Source: Azophilus sp963663395
GTDB taxonomy: Bacteria; Pseudomonadota; Gammaproteobacteria; Pseudomonadales; Azotimanducaceae
Length of the DNA stretch: 64,000 nucleotides
Reading direction: 5' to 3'
Assembly (NCBI GenBank): GCA_963663395.1
Contig: OY760226.1
Span: forward strand, 3,720,001-3,784,000
The notes under the pieces are model-generated. The model saw only the letters and a list, made by a program, of their open reading frames with translations, searched no databases and was not told where the DNA came from. A program made the translations under genes and the position numbers. This document shows, piece by piece, positions 8,091-15,861 of this stretch (its first letter is position 1; every line of letters starts with the position of its first letter).

Positions 8091-10031
8091 TCACTCGCCC
8101 GGCCGCGGGCTGGCGGGATCGGACTCGACCTCGAAGGCAAGCAATACGTTTCCGGGAGTAGTGCCCAGGATCGCATAACCGGAACCCCAATAGACCATTC
8201 CGTCAACAACCGTGGCCCCGGCCCCGCCGAGTGAGCCCCCGTGAGCCTCAACTCCGTTGATGGTTTCGAAAGATCGATTACTTGAGTAGGACCACAGCAG
8301 AGCGCCATCGGCGCTGGAGAACGCACGCATTGTCCCGTCCACTGAGCCCGCAAACACTACCCCGGGAATTGCGGTAACGGCAGCCTGATTTGCGGAGGTG
8401 CAATACCTCGACGTCGGATCCTCGCAGTCTGCGGGCTTGGGAACGACCGTCGTCCACGCACGGCGTCCGGATACAGGATCCAGTGCAACCAGCCCACCTT
8501 CCGATTCCAGGGTCTCAGCACTTTCGAACTCGTGATGGCTCTCAAAACCAAGGGGCACGTAAAGAAGCTCGCCGTCGTCCGCCGGACCGAGATTTCCGCC
8601 CGTCGCCGTCTTGCGGTCCGAGGGAATGCCTTGCCAGATGATGGCGCCATTGCGATCCGGATCGAGCACTGTAGTGGTTCGGCTTTCCTGTGACGCTATC
8701 AGGATCTGCTGCCCACTTTCCAGCGTGTGGAGAATCGGTGATGCCCCGATGTCGTCGTTGGGCCCCTGTTGCTTCCCTGGACAGTTCTTCTGGTATTCCT
8801 CTGGTGTTTGTCCGCAACCGAAGTCATTGGCGTCGTCTTCAAGAAGTTGCTGCGACCAAAGCAGTTTTCCCGTGCCCAGATCGAAAGCGAATATGGCGTC
8901 ACTGGCACCGCCATCCGGTACGGGAACGTAAGCATTCGAAGTACCCACATATACGGCATTCCGTCGAGGGTCAATTGTCGGTGCACTCCAGATCGCCGCA
9001 CCCGAAGGGCCAAATTTCTGGACGCCGCTGCTGTTCTTCCACAACGGCTTCGCCTCTTCGCCTAGCGTATACGTTTTCCAAATCTGATTGCCGGTCTTTG
9101 CATCAAGAACAACAACTGCTCCGCGAGACGTACAGCACTCGTAGTTCGCGGAAACACCCATTGGCTCCTCCCACGAGCCGACGGGGACGATGACGCGCTC
9201 ACCCGTGGGGTCCAGAACAACGGAACCGCTGACCGCGGCCGCATGGTGTTGGTCAACTTGTGTGGTCCAAAGTTGCTCTCCGGTCTCTGCATCGAGAGCA
9301 TAAACGTTGGCGCCGAAGTCGCCGAAATACGCCGCGTACCGCCCGGAGGAATCTGGTATCTGGCCGATACTGACTGTGCTGATCACCGGTCGCTGAGCCT
9401 CGAAGGACCAATGCACACAGCCCGTATCCGCATCGAGCGCATAAACCATGCCGTTATCGCTCCCTACCCACAGCCATCCACCGCCTACCACAGGCTGGCT
9501 TCGCAGCGTCGCAGCTCCAGGTAGACCGAAAGCCCACTTCAGTTTCAGGTTCGGCACTGCTGCTGCATCGAGACCCGCAGCGTCAGCGGACTGGTATCGG
9601 CCATGCGTGGTCGAGTCGGGGCTCCATCCGAGCCAGCGTCCACCGATCAGTGGATTGCCCAATTTCGAATCTTCGGGGCATGCATTGGTCATGGCGTCCG
9701 CGGAGCGGTCGACGTCGATTAGTGGACGCCCGCTCAACCACGCGGCAATTCTGCGCATCTGCTCCTCACTGAGTTCTTGAGAGTGTGGCTTCATCTTGCC
9801 AACCGTCATGGACTCAAAAATCTTTGTTGGCGGCATGGCTTTCAGTTCAGCGCGCGTGGGAACCTTCGTACCTGGAGCAGGTGTTTCATGACACGAGGCG
9901 CAATACTCCTGGAATTCCATTACCCCCCGATAATCGGAGGTCTGCGCAGGAGCGGAGCTTGCAAGCAGAAGAGCACACAGCGCCGCGACGCAACGAAACG
10001 ACATTGCATTCAGATCGATAAATGAGTACAT
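8091..10031 (-). CDS. Quinohaemoprotein dehydrogenase: cytochrome c fused to PQQ beta-propeller
   Basis: Periplasmic PQQ-dependent alcohol dehydrogenase of 646 residues, oriented with the cytochrome domain first as in polyvinyl-alcohol dehydrogenase. From the ATG at 10031 (GGGGAGG upstream) there is a signal peptide to about residue 30, the haem-binding motif CASCH (Cys44, Cys47, His48) with a probable axial Met in GKMKPHSQ, then repeated propeller blades with VYALDADTG and AVVVLDAKTG type W-motifs. Adjacent cysteines in YECCTSRG match the vicinal disulfide typical of PQQ enzymes. It would oxidise an alcohol and pass electrons to the respiratory chain. It is monocistronic or leads into the TetR gene 100 bp downstream. 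Substrate unknown; a terpenoid or polyol is possible. Confidence 0.9.
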   Translation of the reverse strand: MYSFIDLNAMSFRCVAALCALLLASSAPAQTSDYRGVMEFQEYCASCHETPAPGTKVPTRAELKAMPPTKIFESMTVGKMKPHSQELSEEQMRRIAAWLSGRPLIDVDRSADAMTNACPEDSKLGNPLIGGRWLGWSPDSTTHGRYQSADAAGLDAAAVPNLKLKWAFGLPGAATLRSQPVVGGGWLWVGSDNGMVYALDADTGCVHWSFEAQRPVISTVSIGQIPDSSGRYAAYFGDFGANVYALDAETGEQLWTTQVDQHHAAAVSGSVVLDPTGERVIVPVGSWEEPMGVSANYECCTSRGAVVVLDAKTGNQIWKTYTLGEEAKPLWKNSSGVQKFGPSGAAIWSAPTIDPRRNAVYVGTSNAYVPVPDGGASDAIFAFDLGTGKLLWSQQLLEDDANDFGCGQTPEEYQKNCPGKQQGPNDDIGASPILHTLESGQQILIASQESRTTTVLDPDRNGAIIWQGIPSDRKTATGGNLGPADDGELLYVPLGFESHHEFESAETLESEGGLVALDPVSGRRAWTTVVPKPADCEDPTSRYCTSANQAAVTAIPGVVFAGSVDGTMRAFSSADGALLWSYSSNRSFETINGVEAHGGSLGGAGATVVDGMVYWGSGYAILGTTPGNVLLAFEVESDPASPRPGE

Positions 10032-10054
10032 CTCGGCCTCCCCGAGCGTCCGGC

Positions 10055-10075
10055 GTGGCATGAAAACTAGACGAG
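10055..10075. promoter_or_regulatory. Candidate operator upstream of the PQQ dehydrogenase
   Basis: The plus strand reads AACTAGACGAGGAGTCTACT here. TAGAC and GTCTA are perfect inverted arms five bases apart. The pattern AACTAGACGA, four free bases, TCTA is also found, with identical spacing, on the minus strand in the TonB receptor leader (about 3373-3392). Such a shared site suggests both genes answer to one repressor, most simply the TetR protein encoded between them. Confidence 0.45.
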
Positions 10076-10191
10076 GAGTCTACTCTGTGGGGCGTGGGCT
10101 GGCAAGCGATGTTGAGAGACTCGAATTCCCGACACCCAGCGCTTTCACTACTCTCGCCAACCTCGCTTCGCTGATCCGCGATCAGGTCCGG

Positions 10192-10551
10192 CTAGGAAGA
10201 CGTCATATAGTACTTGCGGAGTCGTTTGATGATGTGCCAGGTTATCTTTGAACCCTTGGGGACAAAGACCACTTCACCGGGCCCGAAGGTTTCCTCCACA
10301 CCTTCCGCATTCGTCATGATCAACGCCCCGGAGATGATGGTCATCATCTCATTGACTGGATAGTTGTCGATGTCGACCTTGCAGGGCGGACACTCCCAAA
10401 CACCAACCGCGACAGAGCCATCTTCTGCGTCATAGAACCTCTGAGTCGTCTCATCACTTTCTTCCGTCGTGAAACACGCTGTCGGAATCAGGTTTGAAGT
10501 AGTCTTTTCTCCAGCAGAATCGGGAAGGATTTTGAAAGTGTTCTCCGTCAT
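10192..10551 (-). CDS. Small cupin-domain protein (Cupin_3 / DUF861 type)
   Basis: A 119-residue single-cupin protein starting at the ATG at 10551, which has GGAG at good spacing; a longer frame to 10716 adds implausible sequence. The beta-barrel motifs are recognisable: NEMMTIISGALIMTNAEG and FGPGEVVFVPKGSKITWHI, the pattern of the (S)-ureidoglycine aminohydrolase/EutQ-like cupins. Histidine metal ligands are scarce, so catalysis is doubtful; a small-molecule binding or isomerase role is possible. It lies alone between the PQQ dehydrogenase and a MaoC remnant, on the same strand as the terpenol island. Confidence 0.8.
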   Translation of the reverse strand: MTENTFKILPDSAGEKTTSNLIPTACFTTEESDETTQRFYDAEDGSVAVGVWECPPCKVDIDNYPVNEMMTIISGALIMTNAEGVEETFGPGEVVFVPKGSKITWHIIKRLRKYYMTSS

Positions 10552-10595
10552 GCTTTTCTCCGTGGGTTTGGTGAAGTGTTCGTAGTGAACGAGCT

Positions 10596-10751
10596 TCAGT
10601 CGGCAATGTCCAGCCACACATTGCCGAGCACCGGAGTGCTTCGTTCCCGGGTCTCGGCGCGGATCAGAATTCGATTGCCGTCGCGCCAGAACGATGCGTC
10701 GACGGTCTCGCCACAACGGGTAGCCGATCCCAGAACGCGAGATAGTGCCAT
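10596..10751 (-). pseudogene. C-terminal remnant of a MaoC-like hydratase
   Basis: A 51-codon minus-strand frame beginning after an in-frame stop. Its product, with ATRCGETVDASFWRDGNRI and LIRAETRERSTPVLGNVWLD, resembles the last two strands of (R)-specific enoyl-CoA hydratases/MaoC proteins (pattern PVxPGETxxxxxWRDGxxxxFRxxxxERxxxVL). The N-terminal hotdog strands and the catalytic Asp/His are missing. It ends 45 bp before the cupin start. A tiny standalone gene cannot be excluded, but a truncated relic is more likely. Confidence 0.5.
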
Positions 10752-10839
10752 CTACGTGGCTCTCGAAAGTTTTCGAACCTTGTTCCGCACTGAGTGTGCT
10801 GGGAACGGCCTCTCGTCGGCCTGAGGCAGCGCCTCGTTA

Positions 10840-10855
10840 ACTTATTAATATAAGT
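10840..10855. promoter_or_regulatory. AT-rich inverted repeat upstream of the FAD oxidoreductase
   Basis: ACTTAT, four bases, ATAAGT form a perfect inverted repeat within an AT-rich island followed by GTAATATG, about 90 bp before the oxidoreductase start. This is the most promoter-like stretch of the 190-bp gap between the MaoC remnant and the plus-strand gene. The regulator is unknown. Confidence 0.35.
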
Positions 10856-10942
10856 GTAATATGTATGCACGATAAGTGAAACAGGCAAGGCTGGCAGCCA
10901 CCAGCAAAGGGAGTCGCAGAGGGAGAATGAGGCGTTAAAGAA

Positions 10943-12286
10943 ATGTCCGAAGCCATCGACCGCTCAGCGGAATCGGATCTCGCACGATTCTACCGCAACC
11001 AGAGCTTCTGGCTGGATTCGATCGAGGAAAGCCTGGAACCGCTGCCGTCGCTGGAGGAAGAACTGCATTGCGACGTCGTCATCGTGGGGGCAGGGTTCAC
11101 GGGGCTCTGGACCGCCTACTTCCTTAAGCGAAACGCCCCCGATCTGGACATTGTCATTCTGGAAAAGGACATCGCCGGATTCGGCGCAGCGGGTCGAAAC
11201 GGAGGCGCATGCTCGTCCTGGTGGGACTCGATCTTTCCATGGCTGAGGGATACGCAGACCCGGGAGGCGGCCGTGCGCTTGCAGCATCGCCTGATCGATA
11301 CGGTTCCACGCATTGGCGACATCTGCGCCTCCGAAGGGATCGACTGCCACTTCGCTCACAACGGCCTGATCATGACCGCCGCCAACGAGCAGGAGGCGCT
11401 GCAGTTATCCAAGGCTGCCCGCTTCCTGGCAAAACACGGTTTCCCCGCGCCCGACTATGAGTATCTGGACCAGGCGGCCACACGCGAACTGATCGCGACG
11501 GAAAACGCCCTTGCGGGCTTGTTCACACCTCACAACGCCGCTGTTCAACCGGCGCGGCTGGCGCGCGGTCTTGCCAGGGCAGTGCGCGCAAGCGGGGTAA
11601 AGCTGTTTGAATGCTCGGCCGCTGTCAGGCTTGAGCAGGGGCGTGTTGTCACCGACCGGGGCATAGCGCGTGCGGATACGGTGCTGCTGGCCGCGGAGGC
11701 CTATATTTCGCAACTGTCGGGATTCAAGCGCCAACTGGCTCCGATCCATTCAAGGATGCTCGTCACGGCACCTCTGGACGAGACCCTTGTGGAGACGATG
11801 GGTGTAGCAAGGCGCCGTTGCTTTGCCATGTCGGGCGACGGCTATGGCCATCTGACCGCCGACGGGCGCATCGCGTTTGGTGCACGCGGCAGCTATTACT
11901 TCGGCAGCCGCATTCGCACCGACTTCGGGCCCGAGGCACGTGACATCAAACGGGTCTGGGAGTTGCTGCTCAGCTATTTCCCTGCGCTACGCGGTGTTCC
12001 CATGACCCACTCCTGGGGCGGTGCCATGGCCCTGCCCCGCAACGAGAAACCGTTCGTCTTTCTCGACGGGAAGCGGCGTTTCGGCTGGGCCGGCGGTCAC
12101 GCGTCCGCCGGCGTCGCGCCGTCGTGCATGGCCGGTGAAACCCTTGCCGACCTCGTGCTCGGCCTGGATACGGCTCGCGTCCACGAGCCCTGGGTGGTGA
12201 GCGCGTTGCCGCCGCCTTGGGAGCCCGAGCCCCTGCGCTGGCTGGGGATTACCGGCGTGAAAGCCTGGCGTCAGTTTTTCCGTTAG
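10943..12286 (+). CDS. FAD-dependent amino-acid/amine oxidoreductase (DAO family)
   Basis: A 447-residue flavoprotein of the D-amino-acid oxidase-like family. The dinucleotide-binding motif VVIVGAGFTGLWTAYFL (about residues 44-60) is followed by the acidic ribose binder ILEKD and the family signature GAAGRNGGACS. The C-terminal end has the second FAD segment FGWAGGHASAGVAPSCMAGETLADL. It resembles gamma-glutamylputrescine oxidase/sarcosine oxidase-like proteins and would oxidise a secondary amine, amino acid or related C-N substrate in the cytoplasm. It precedes an MFS transporter by 101 bp, so the pair may take up and oxidise the same compound. Substrate cannot be told from sequence. Confidence 0.88.
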   Translation: MSEAIDRSAESDLARFYRNQSFWLDSIEESLEPLPSLEEELHCDVVIVGAGFTGLWTAYFLKRNAPDLDIVILEKDIAGFGAAGRNGGACSSWWDSIFPWLRDTQTREAAVRLQHRLIDTVPRIGDICASEGIDCHFAHNGLIMTAANEQEALQLSKAARFLAKHGFPAPDYEYLDQAATRELIATENALAGLFTPHNAAVQPARLARGLARAVRASGVKLFECSAAVRLEQGRVVTDRGIARADTVLLAAEAYISQLSGFKRQLAPIHSRMLVTAPLDETLVETMGVARRRCFAMSGDGYGHLTADGRIAFGARGSYYFGSRIRTDFGPEARDIKRVWELLLSYFPALRGVPMTHSWGGAMALPRNEKPFVFLDGKRRFGWAGGHASAGVAPSCMAGETLADLVLGLDTARVHEPWVVSALPPPWEPEPLRWLGITGVKAWRQFFR

Positions 12287-12387
12287 TAGCGTTCGGGTTC
12301 GATGAGACGATTCCGTACCGACCCACCCCTCCGACAACTGTCACCCCTCCAGCCGTCCCCCCAACGTGAGTCAAGGGGACGGCCGAG

Positions 12388-13719
12388 GTGACGCACGGAG
12401 TGCGCGCCGACCCAACGCTTCCCGAAACCGGCCTGCGGGCCGCCGGCATCCTGGTGTTGGGTTTGGTCCTCGTCTTTGCGTGGGCGGATCGCATGCTGAT
12501 CACCGTCGCGATCGAGGCGATCAGGCACGATTTCGCGCTCTCCGATCTGGAAATGGGACTGCTGCTGGGTCCGGCGTTCGCGGTCTTCTACGCGGCGTTC
12601 GCTCTTCCGATCGCGCGCTGGGCGGATATCGGGCATCGCCCCCGCATCATCACCCTGGCGCTATCGATGTGGAGCGTCATGACTCTGCTGAGCGGACTTG
12701 CCGTCAATTTCTTTCAGCTGTTTGTCGTACGCGTGGGCGTGGGGATCGGAGAGGCGGGCGCGCATCCCCCGGTCCATTCGCTGGTCGCCGACTATTGCCC
12801 GCCCGACAAGCGAGGGCGAGCGGCTACGGTGTTGAATTTCTGCATCGTCATCGGGGCATTCATCGGTCTCAGCTTAGGCGGTTTCCTGGTCGCGCAATTC
12901 GGATGGCGATGGGCTTTCGCGGGTTTCGGGATCGCTGGAATCCTGGCTTCCGGGCTGGTGCTGTGGACACTCGAAGAGCCGCGGCGCTCAACCCGCGTAC
13001 CCGCAGTTCGCGAACTGTTCGACACAGAGGGTCGGGCGGCTATCCGCAACCTCTTCAAGAAGAGGTCTTTCGTCGCGATGCTGGTGAGCATGTCAATCTA
13101 CTCGATCATCGATCTGGGAGCTTCCTCGTTCACGGTTCCTTTCCTGATCCGCAGCCACGGCCTGGACGAGAGTTCCGCAGGCACCATCTATGGCTCGGCC
13201 GTACTCGCAGGTTCGGTCGCGGGGACCGTCATCGCTGGTTTCCTCGTCGACAACCTGGCGCGGCGACATGTGAAATGGTTGCTGCTACTGCCCGCAATCT
13301 GCTTCGTGATCAACGCTCCCATCCGAATCATCGCCTTCCAGGCGAACGATACGCTCCTGTTCGCGGTGTCCTATTTCATGATGGTGGCGATGATGTGCAT
13401 CAACAATCCGGCGACCTATGCAGCGACCTACGGCATCGCCGGCACGGGCCGCATCGCGACGGCCACGGCGGTGGTCGGGCTGGCCACGAACGTCATCGGC
13501 TTGGGCCTGGGCCCGGTATTCGTTGGTTTTCTGAGCGACCTGCTCGAACCTCGATTCGGCGTGGAGTCGCTCCGGCTCGCGTTGACCGGGTCGGCCGCGA
13601 TCACGATGATCGCGGGCCTCTGGCTCATGCTGGGCGCTCGACACGTCGCCACTGATTTCGAGGGACCACGCCCCGATGCCGCTGGCCGCTCCCGTGACGA
13701 ACGCCGCTTTACCCGCTAG
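12388..13719 (+). CDS. MFS transporter
   Basis: Major facilitator superfamily permease of 443 residues with twelve predicted membrane segments. The A-like loop after helix 2 (IARWADIGHRPRII) and helix 4 RVGVGIGEAG are typical of the spinster/4-hydroxybenzoate-type MFS lineage common in marine bacteria. The GTG start has GGGGAC upstream. The last 17 codons overlap, in antisense, the remnant of a short-chain dehydrogenase start, and the tail past the last helix is short and polar (DAAGRSRDERRFTR). The original 3' end may therefore have been replaced at a recombination joint. Part of its N-terminal coding sequence is duplicated, decayed, about 2 kb downstream. Confidence 0.92.
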   Translation: MTHGVRADPTLPETGLRAAGILVLGLVLVFAWADRMLITVAIEAIRHDFALSDLEMGLLLGPAFAVFYAAFALPIARWADIGHRPRIITLALSMWSVMTLLSGLAVNFFQLFVVRVGVGIGEAGAHPPVHSLVADYCPPDKRGRAATVLNFCIVIGAFIGLSLGGFLVAQFGWRWAFAGFGIAGILASGLVLWTLEEPRRSTRVPAVRELFDTEGRAAIRNLFKKRSFVAMLVSMSIYSIIDLGASSFTVPFLIRSHGLDESSAGTIYGSAVLAGSVAGTVIAGFLVDNLARRHVKWLLLLPAICFVINAPIRIIAFQANDTLLFAVSYFMMVAMMCINNPATYAATYGIAGTGRIATATAVVGLATNVIGLGLGPVFVGFLSDLLEPRFGVESLRLALTGSAAITMIAGLWLMLGARHVATDFEGPRPDAAGRSRDERRFTR

Positions 13720-13728
13720 TTCGTCCAC
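13672..13728 (-). pseudogene. N-terminal remnant of a short-chain dehydrogenase
   Basis: Reading minus strand from a GTG at 13728, the first 19 codons give DELAGKAAFVTGAASGIG, a textbook Rossmann start with the TGxxxGIG cofactor motif of SDR enzymes. After that the frame becomes the antisense of the MFS gene and loses all SDR character. A break joining the first 57 bp of an SDR gene to the 3' end of the MFS gene explains this best. Confidence 0.6.
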
Positions 13729-13757
13729 ACGGCTCTCTCCGCGCGCGCCTTGATTGG

Positions 13758-14261
13758 CTACTGCGGTTCCGACGCTTGCGCAGACCCGGTGAGGGCTACC
13801 CTTTGCTCAGCCCGGGCCGCCTTTTCCTCTGCCGAGTACACCCGTTCGTGGATGTCTCGATAGAAAACGATCTTGCCGTCCTTGACCTCGTACACGCCCA
13901 CCCAGGGTTCCTGCCCGTCAACGCCAGGGCCGCTGCGGAGCGACCAGAATCCCCAGCCAACGCGCTCATCGGCGACCAACCGGTCCAGCGTGCAGCAGCC
14001 GTCACCGGCAGGTCCCTCCCACGACTTCAGGAAGCGCGCGGCCGCTTCCCGGCCCTCGTAGCGCCCCCAGATGGGATCGATGAACACGATGTCTTCCGCA
14101 AACAGCTTTTCGGTTTCGCCGTGGCGGTTGGCCTCCACGAGATCCCAGAACTCCTGCATCACCCGCATGGCTTCGGGTTGCGTCGCGGGTTCCTCGGCGC
14201 TCGCCGTCACGCCCAGCATGAGCAACGCGCCTGCCAGTCCCAGCCGCCAATGCACCGCCAT
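13758..14261 (-). CDS. Exported SnoaL/NTF2-like protein
   Basis: A 167-residue secreted or periplasmic protein. The ATG at 14261 has GGGGAGG five bases upstream; an ATG six bases earlier is less well placed. A signal peptide (LGLAGALLMLGVTASAEE) precedes an NTF2/SnoaL-like cone domain with FWDLVEANRHGETEKLFAEDIVF and the closing strand VGVYEVKDGKIVFYRDIHE. Such proteins are ligand-binding or isomerase-like scaffolds; catalytic residues cannot be assigned. It stands alone, divergent from the LLM gene and with its own promoter. Confidence 0.85.
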   Translation of the reverse strand: MAVHWRLGLAGALLMLGVTASAEEPATQPEAMRVMQEFWDLVEANRHGETEKLFAEDIVFIDPIWGRYEGREAAARFLKSWEGPAGDGCCTLDRLVADERVGWGFWSLRSGPGVDGQEPWVGVYEVKDGKIVFYRDIHERVYSAEEKAARAEQRVALTGSAQASEPQ

Positions 14262-14300
14262 GCTCACCTCCCCACACCGTTACCTACCATCCGCCAAATC

Positions 14301-14330
14301 ATCTTAATACGTTTAACAATTCCATATCAA
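14301..14330 (-). promoter_or_regulatory. Candidate sigma70 promoter of the SnoaL-like gene
   Basis: On the minus strand TTGATA (14325-14330) and TAAGAT (14301-14306) are separated by 18 bp, about 40 bp upstream of the start codon. Five of six and four of six bases agree with the consensus boxes. The surrounding sequence is AT-rich compared with its flanks. Confidence 0.45.
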
Positions 14331-14344
14331 GCACATCGGCGCAC

Positions 14345-14393
14345 GCGCAGCTTGCCGTCTGGCGGACAGTGTTCCGAGTCGCCCTTGATGGGC
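14345..14393 (-). repeat. 49-bp repeat, copy A
   Basis: About 40 of 49 bases match copy B at 25172-25220. On the minus strand both copies read as the tail of the same peptide, PIKGDxExCxPxGKLRxR, closely followed by a stop. It therefore looks like two relics of one coding sequence rather than a noncoding element. It also contains a small CGCCC-GGGCG hairpin. The parent gene was not recognised. Confidence 0.55.
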
Positions 14394-14408
14394 GCCCTGA
14401 AACAGGTA

Positions 14409-14515
14409 CATGTCCTGGTGCCGGGGTTCGTACTCATCATTGCGTGGGCGGATCGCCTACCGATCACTGTCGTGATCGAGACGATAAGGCACGATTTGTG
14501 CTCTCGGATCTTTCG
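14409..14515 (+). pseudogene. Decayed duplicate of an MFS transporter N-terminus
   Basis: About 100 bp are clearly similar to the start of the MFS gene at 12388 (its bases about 12444-12550). The encoded VPGFVLIIAWADRLPITVV parallels LGLVLVFAWADRMLITVA, and IETIRHD parallels IEAIRHD. A one-base loss near 14496 shifts the frame and similarity ends soon after. The rest of the 14268-14750 gap (about 14520-14750) shows no recognisable gene or RNA. Confidence 0.65.
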
Positions 14516-14750
14516 GCGTGTACGGGTCGCGAGGCCATTGAAACGGCGGGTTTTTCCGGGCTTACAATAGGCAATTCCGCAATCTGTTCGAGGAGATCTT
14601 GAAGTATAAGCCCGCCTACCGCGCCGACGCGCTGCTAGCCCGCATCCGTCACCAACTTTCGCCGCGAGGGCGTCGAGGGGCCGTCCTGCGTGGCCGCGCG
14701 GACTGGAAACCGGTGCCGGATCGTTCAGGCGGAGCATTCGGGCCACAGCG

Positions 14751-15806
14751 ATGAAGATCGGCATTGAGGTCGACTGGCAGAGGCGGCGTTTCGACATCAA
14801 CCGCACGCGGCTGCAACTCGCCGATGCGCTCGGTTACGACATGGTGTTCTGCGCCGAGTTCACCGGATCGGATGCGCTGACCCCGCTGGGCTATGTGCTC
14901 GGCTGCACCGAGCGCATCGGGGTCGGCACGCGAATCGCACAAAACATGTCGCGCAGCGCGCCGGCCCTGGCGATGGCATTCCAGACCCTGAAGCAGATGG
15001 GAGGCGACCGTCAGGTCATTGCCGGGCTTGGCAGTTCCAATCCCGTGGCGGCAGAGGCCTGGCACGGAGTGAAATGGTCGCCGGCGGGCCCGCGCATGCG
15101 GGACTATGTGGCCATCATGCGCCGCGCGGCCAACGGCGAGCCCGTGGCGCACGACGGTCAGACTATCTCGATACCTTACCGCGAACCCGGCGGAAAACCG
15201 CGGCATCCCGAGGCCCTTTGCAGCATTCTCGACACCGACCCGGAGATCTCGATCATGCTCGGAGGCGGCACGGAGTACATGGTCACATTGGCAGCCGAGA
15301 TTGGGGACGGGCTGTTGCCCAACGGCAGTTGGTCACCGGGGATGATGAAGGTTTACCGGCCGATGATCGAGAAGGGGTTCGCACGGCGGCAGAACCCGCC
15401 CCGTGTCGAGGAATTTCCCATCTGGGCACACGTCGACGTGCTGGTGACGGATGACGTGCAGGCGGCGATGGGGCAGTTCCGGGAATACACTGCCCGCCAT
15501 ACCGGGGGTTACCGCGGCAAGGGCGGCCTGTCGACTCATCTGCAATGGCGGGGATACGGCCAGGCGGCGCAGCGCATCACGGAACTCTACCAGGCCGGCC
15601 GCATCGAGGAGGCGGAGGCCGCCGTGCCCGATGAATACATCGACGAATGCTGGCTGATCGGGCCGCTACCGCGGATCGTGGAGCGTTGGCGCTCGCGCTG
15701 GATCGACGACGGCTGCAACCTGATCGTGCGTACCGACAACTGGCCGTCCGCCAAGCCCGCCAACGACGATGTCTACGAACCGCTCATCCGGGCGCTGAAC
15801 GACTGA
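14751..15806 (+). CDS. LLM-class flavin-dependent oxidoreductase
   Basis: A 351-residue luciferase-like monooxygenase family protein with a TIM-barrel fold. Landmarks are the N-terminal strand MKIGIEVD, GYDMVFCAEFTGSDALTPLG, and TERIGVGTRIAQNMSRSAPALAM, the flavin phosphate region. Members use FMN or F420 and oxidise or reduce diverse organic substrates. It starts a plus-strand run with the thiolase-like gene 55 bp on, so a role in the same catabolic or modification path is likely. No strong ribosome site precedes its ATG. A second, more distant LLM gene is at 59900. Confidence 0.88.
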   Translation: MKIGIEVDWQRRRFDINRTRLQLADALGYDMVFCAEFTGSDALTPLGYVLGCTERIGVGTRIAQNMSRSAPALAMAFQTLKQMGGDRQVIAGLGSSNPVAAEAWHGVKWSPAGPRMRDYVAIMRRAANGEPVAHDGQTISIPYREPGGKPRHPEALCSILDTDPEISIMLGGGTEYMVTLAAEIGDGLLPNGSWSPGMMKVYRPMIEKGFARRQNPPRVEEFPIWAHVDVLVTDDVQAAMGQFREYTARHTGGYRGKGGLSTHLQWRGYGQAAQRITELYQAGRIEEAEAAVPDEYIDECWLIGPLPRIVERWRSRWIDDGCNLIVRTDNWPSAKPANDDVYEPLIRALND

Positions 15807-15861
15807 AGGATTCGACTGCCCGAACCGCACGACATTGACTCAAGTTGGCTGGCGGAATTAA

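Noticed and set aside
12366..13655. Alternative frame overlapping the MFS gene
   Set aside because: Arg-rich, no membrane helices; the neighbouring frame gives twelve clean helices.
13758..14261. Considering the exported SnoaL-like protein as a ketosteroid isomerase
   Set aside because: It has the fold but no assignable Tyr/Asp catalytic pair, and the leader directs it outside the cytoplasm.
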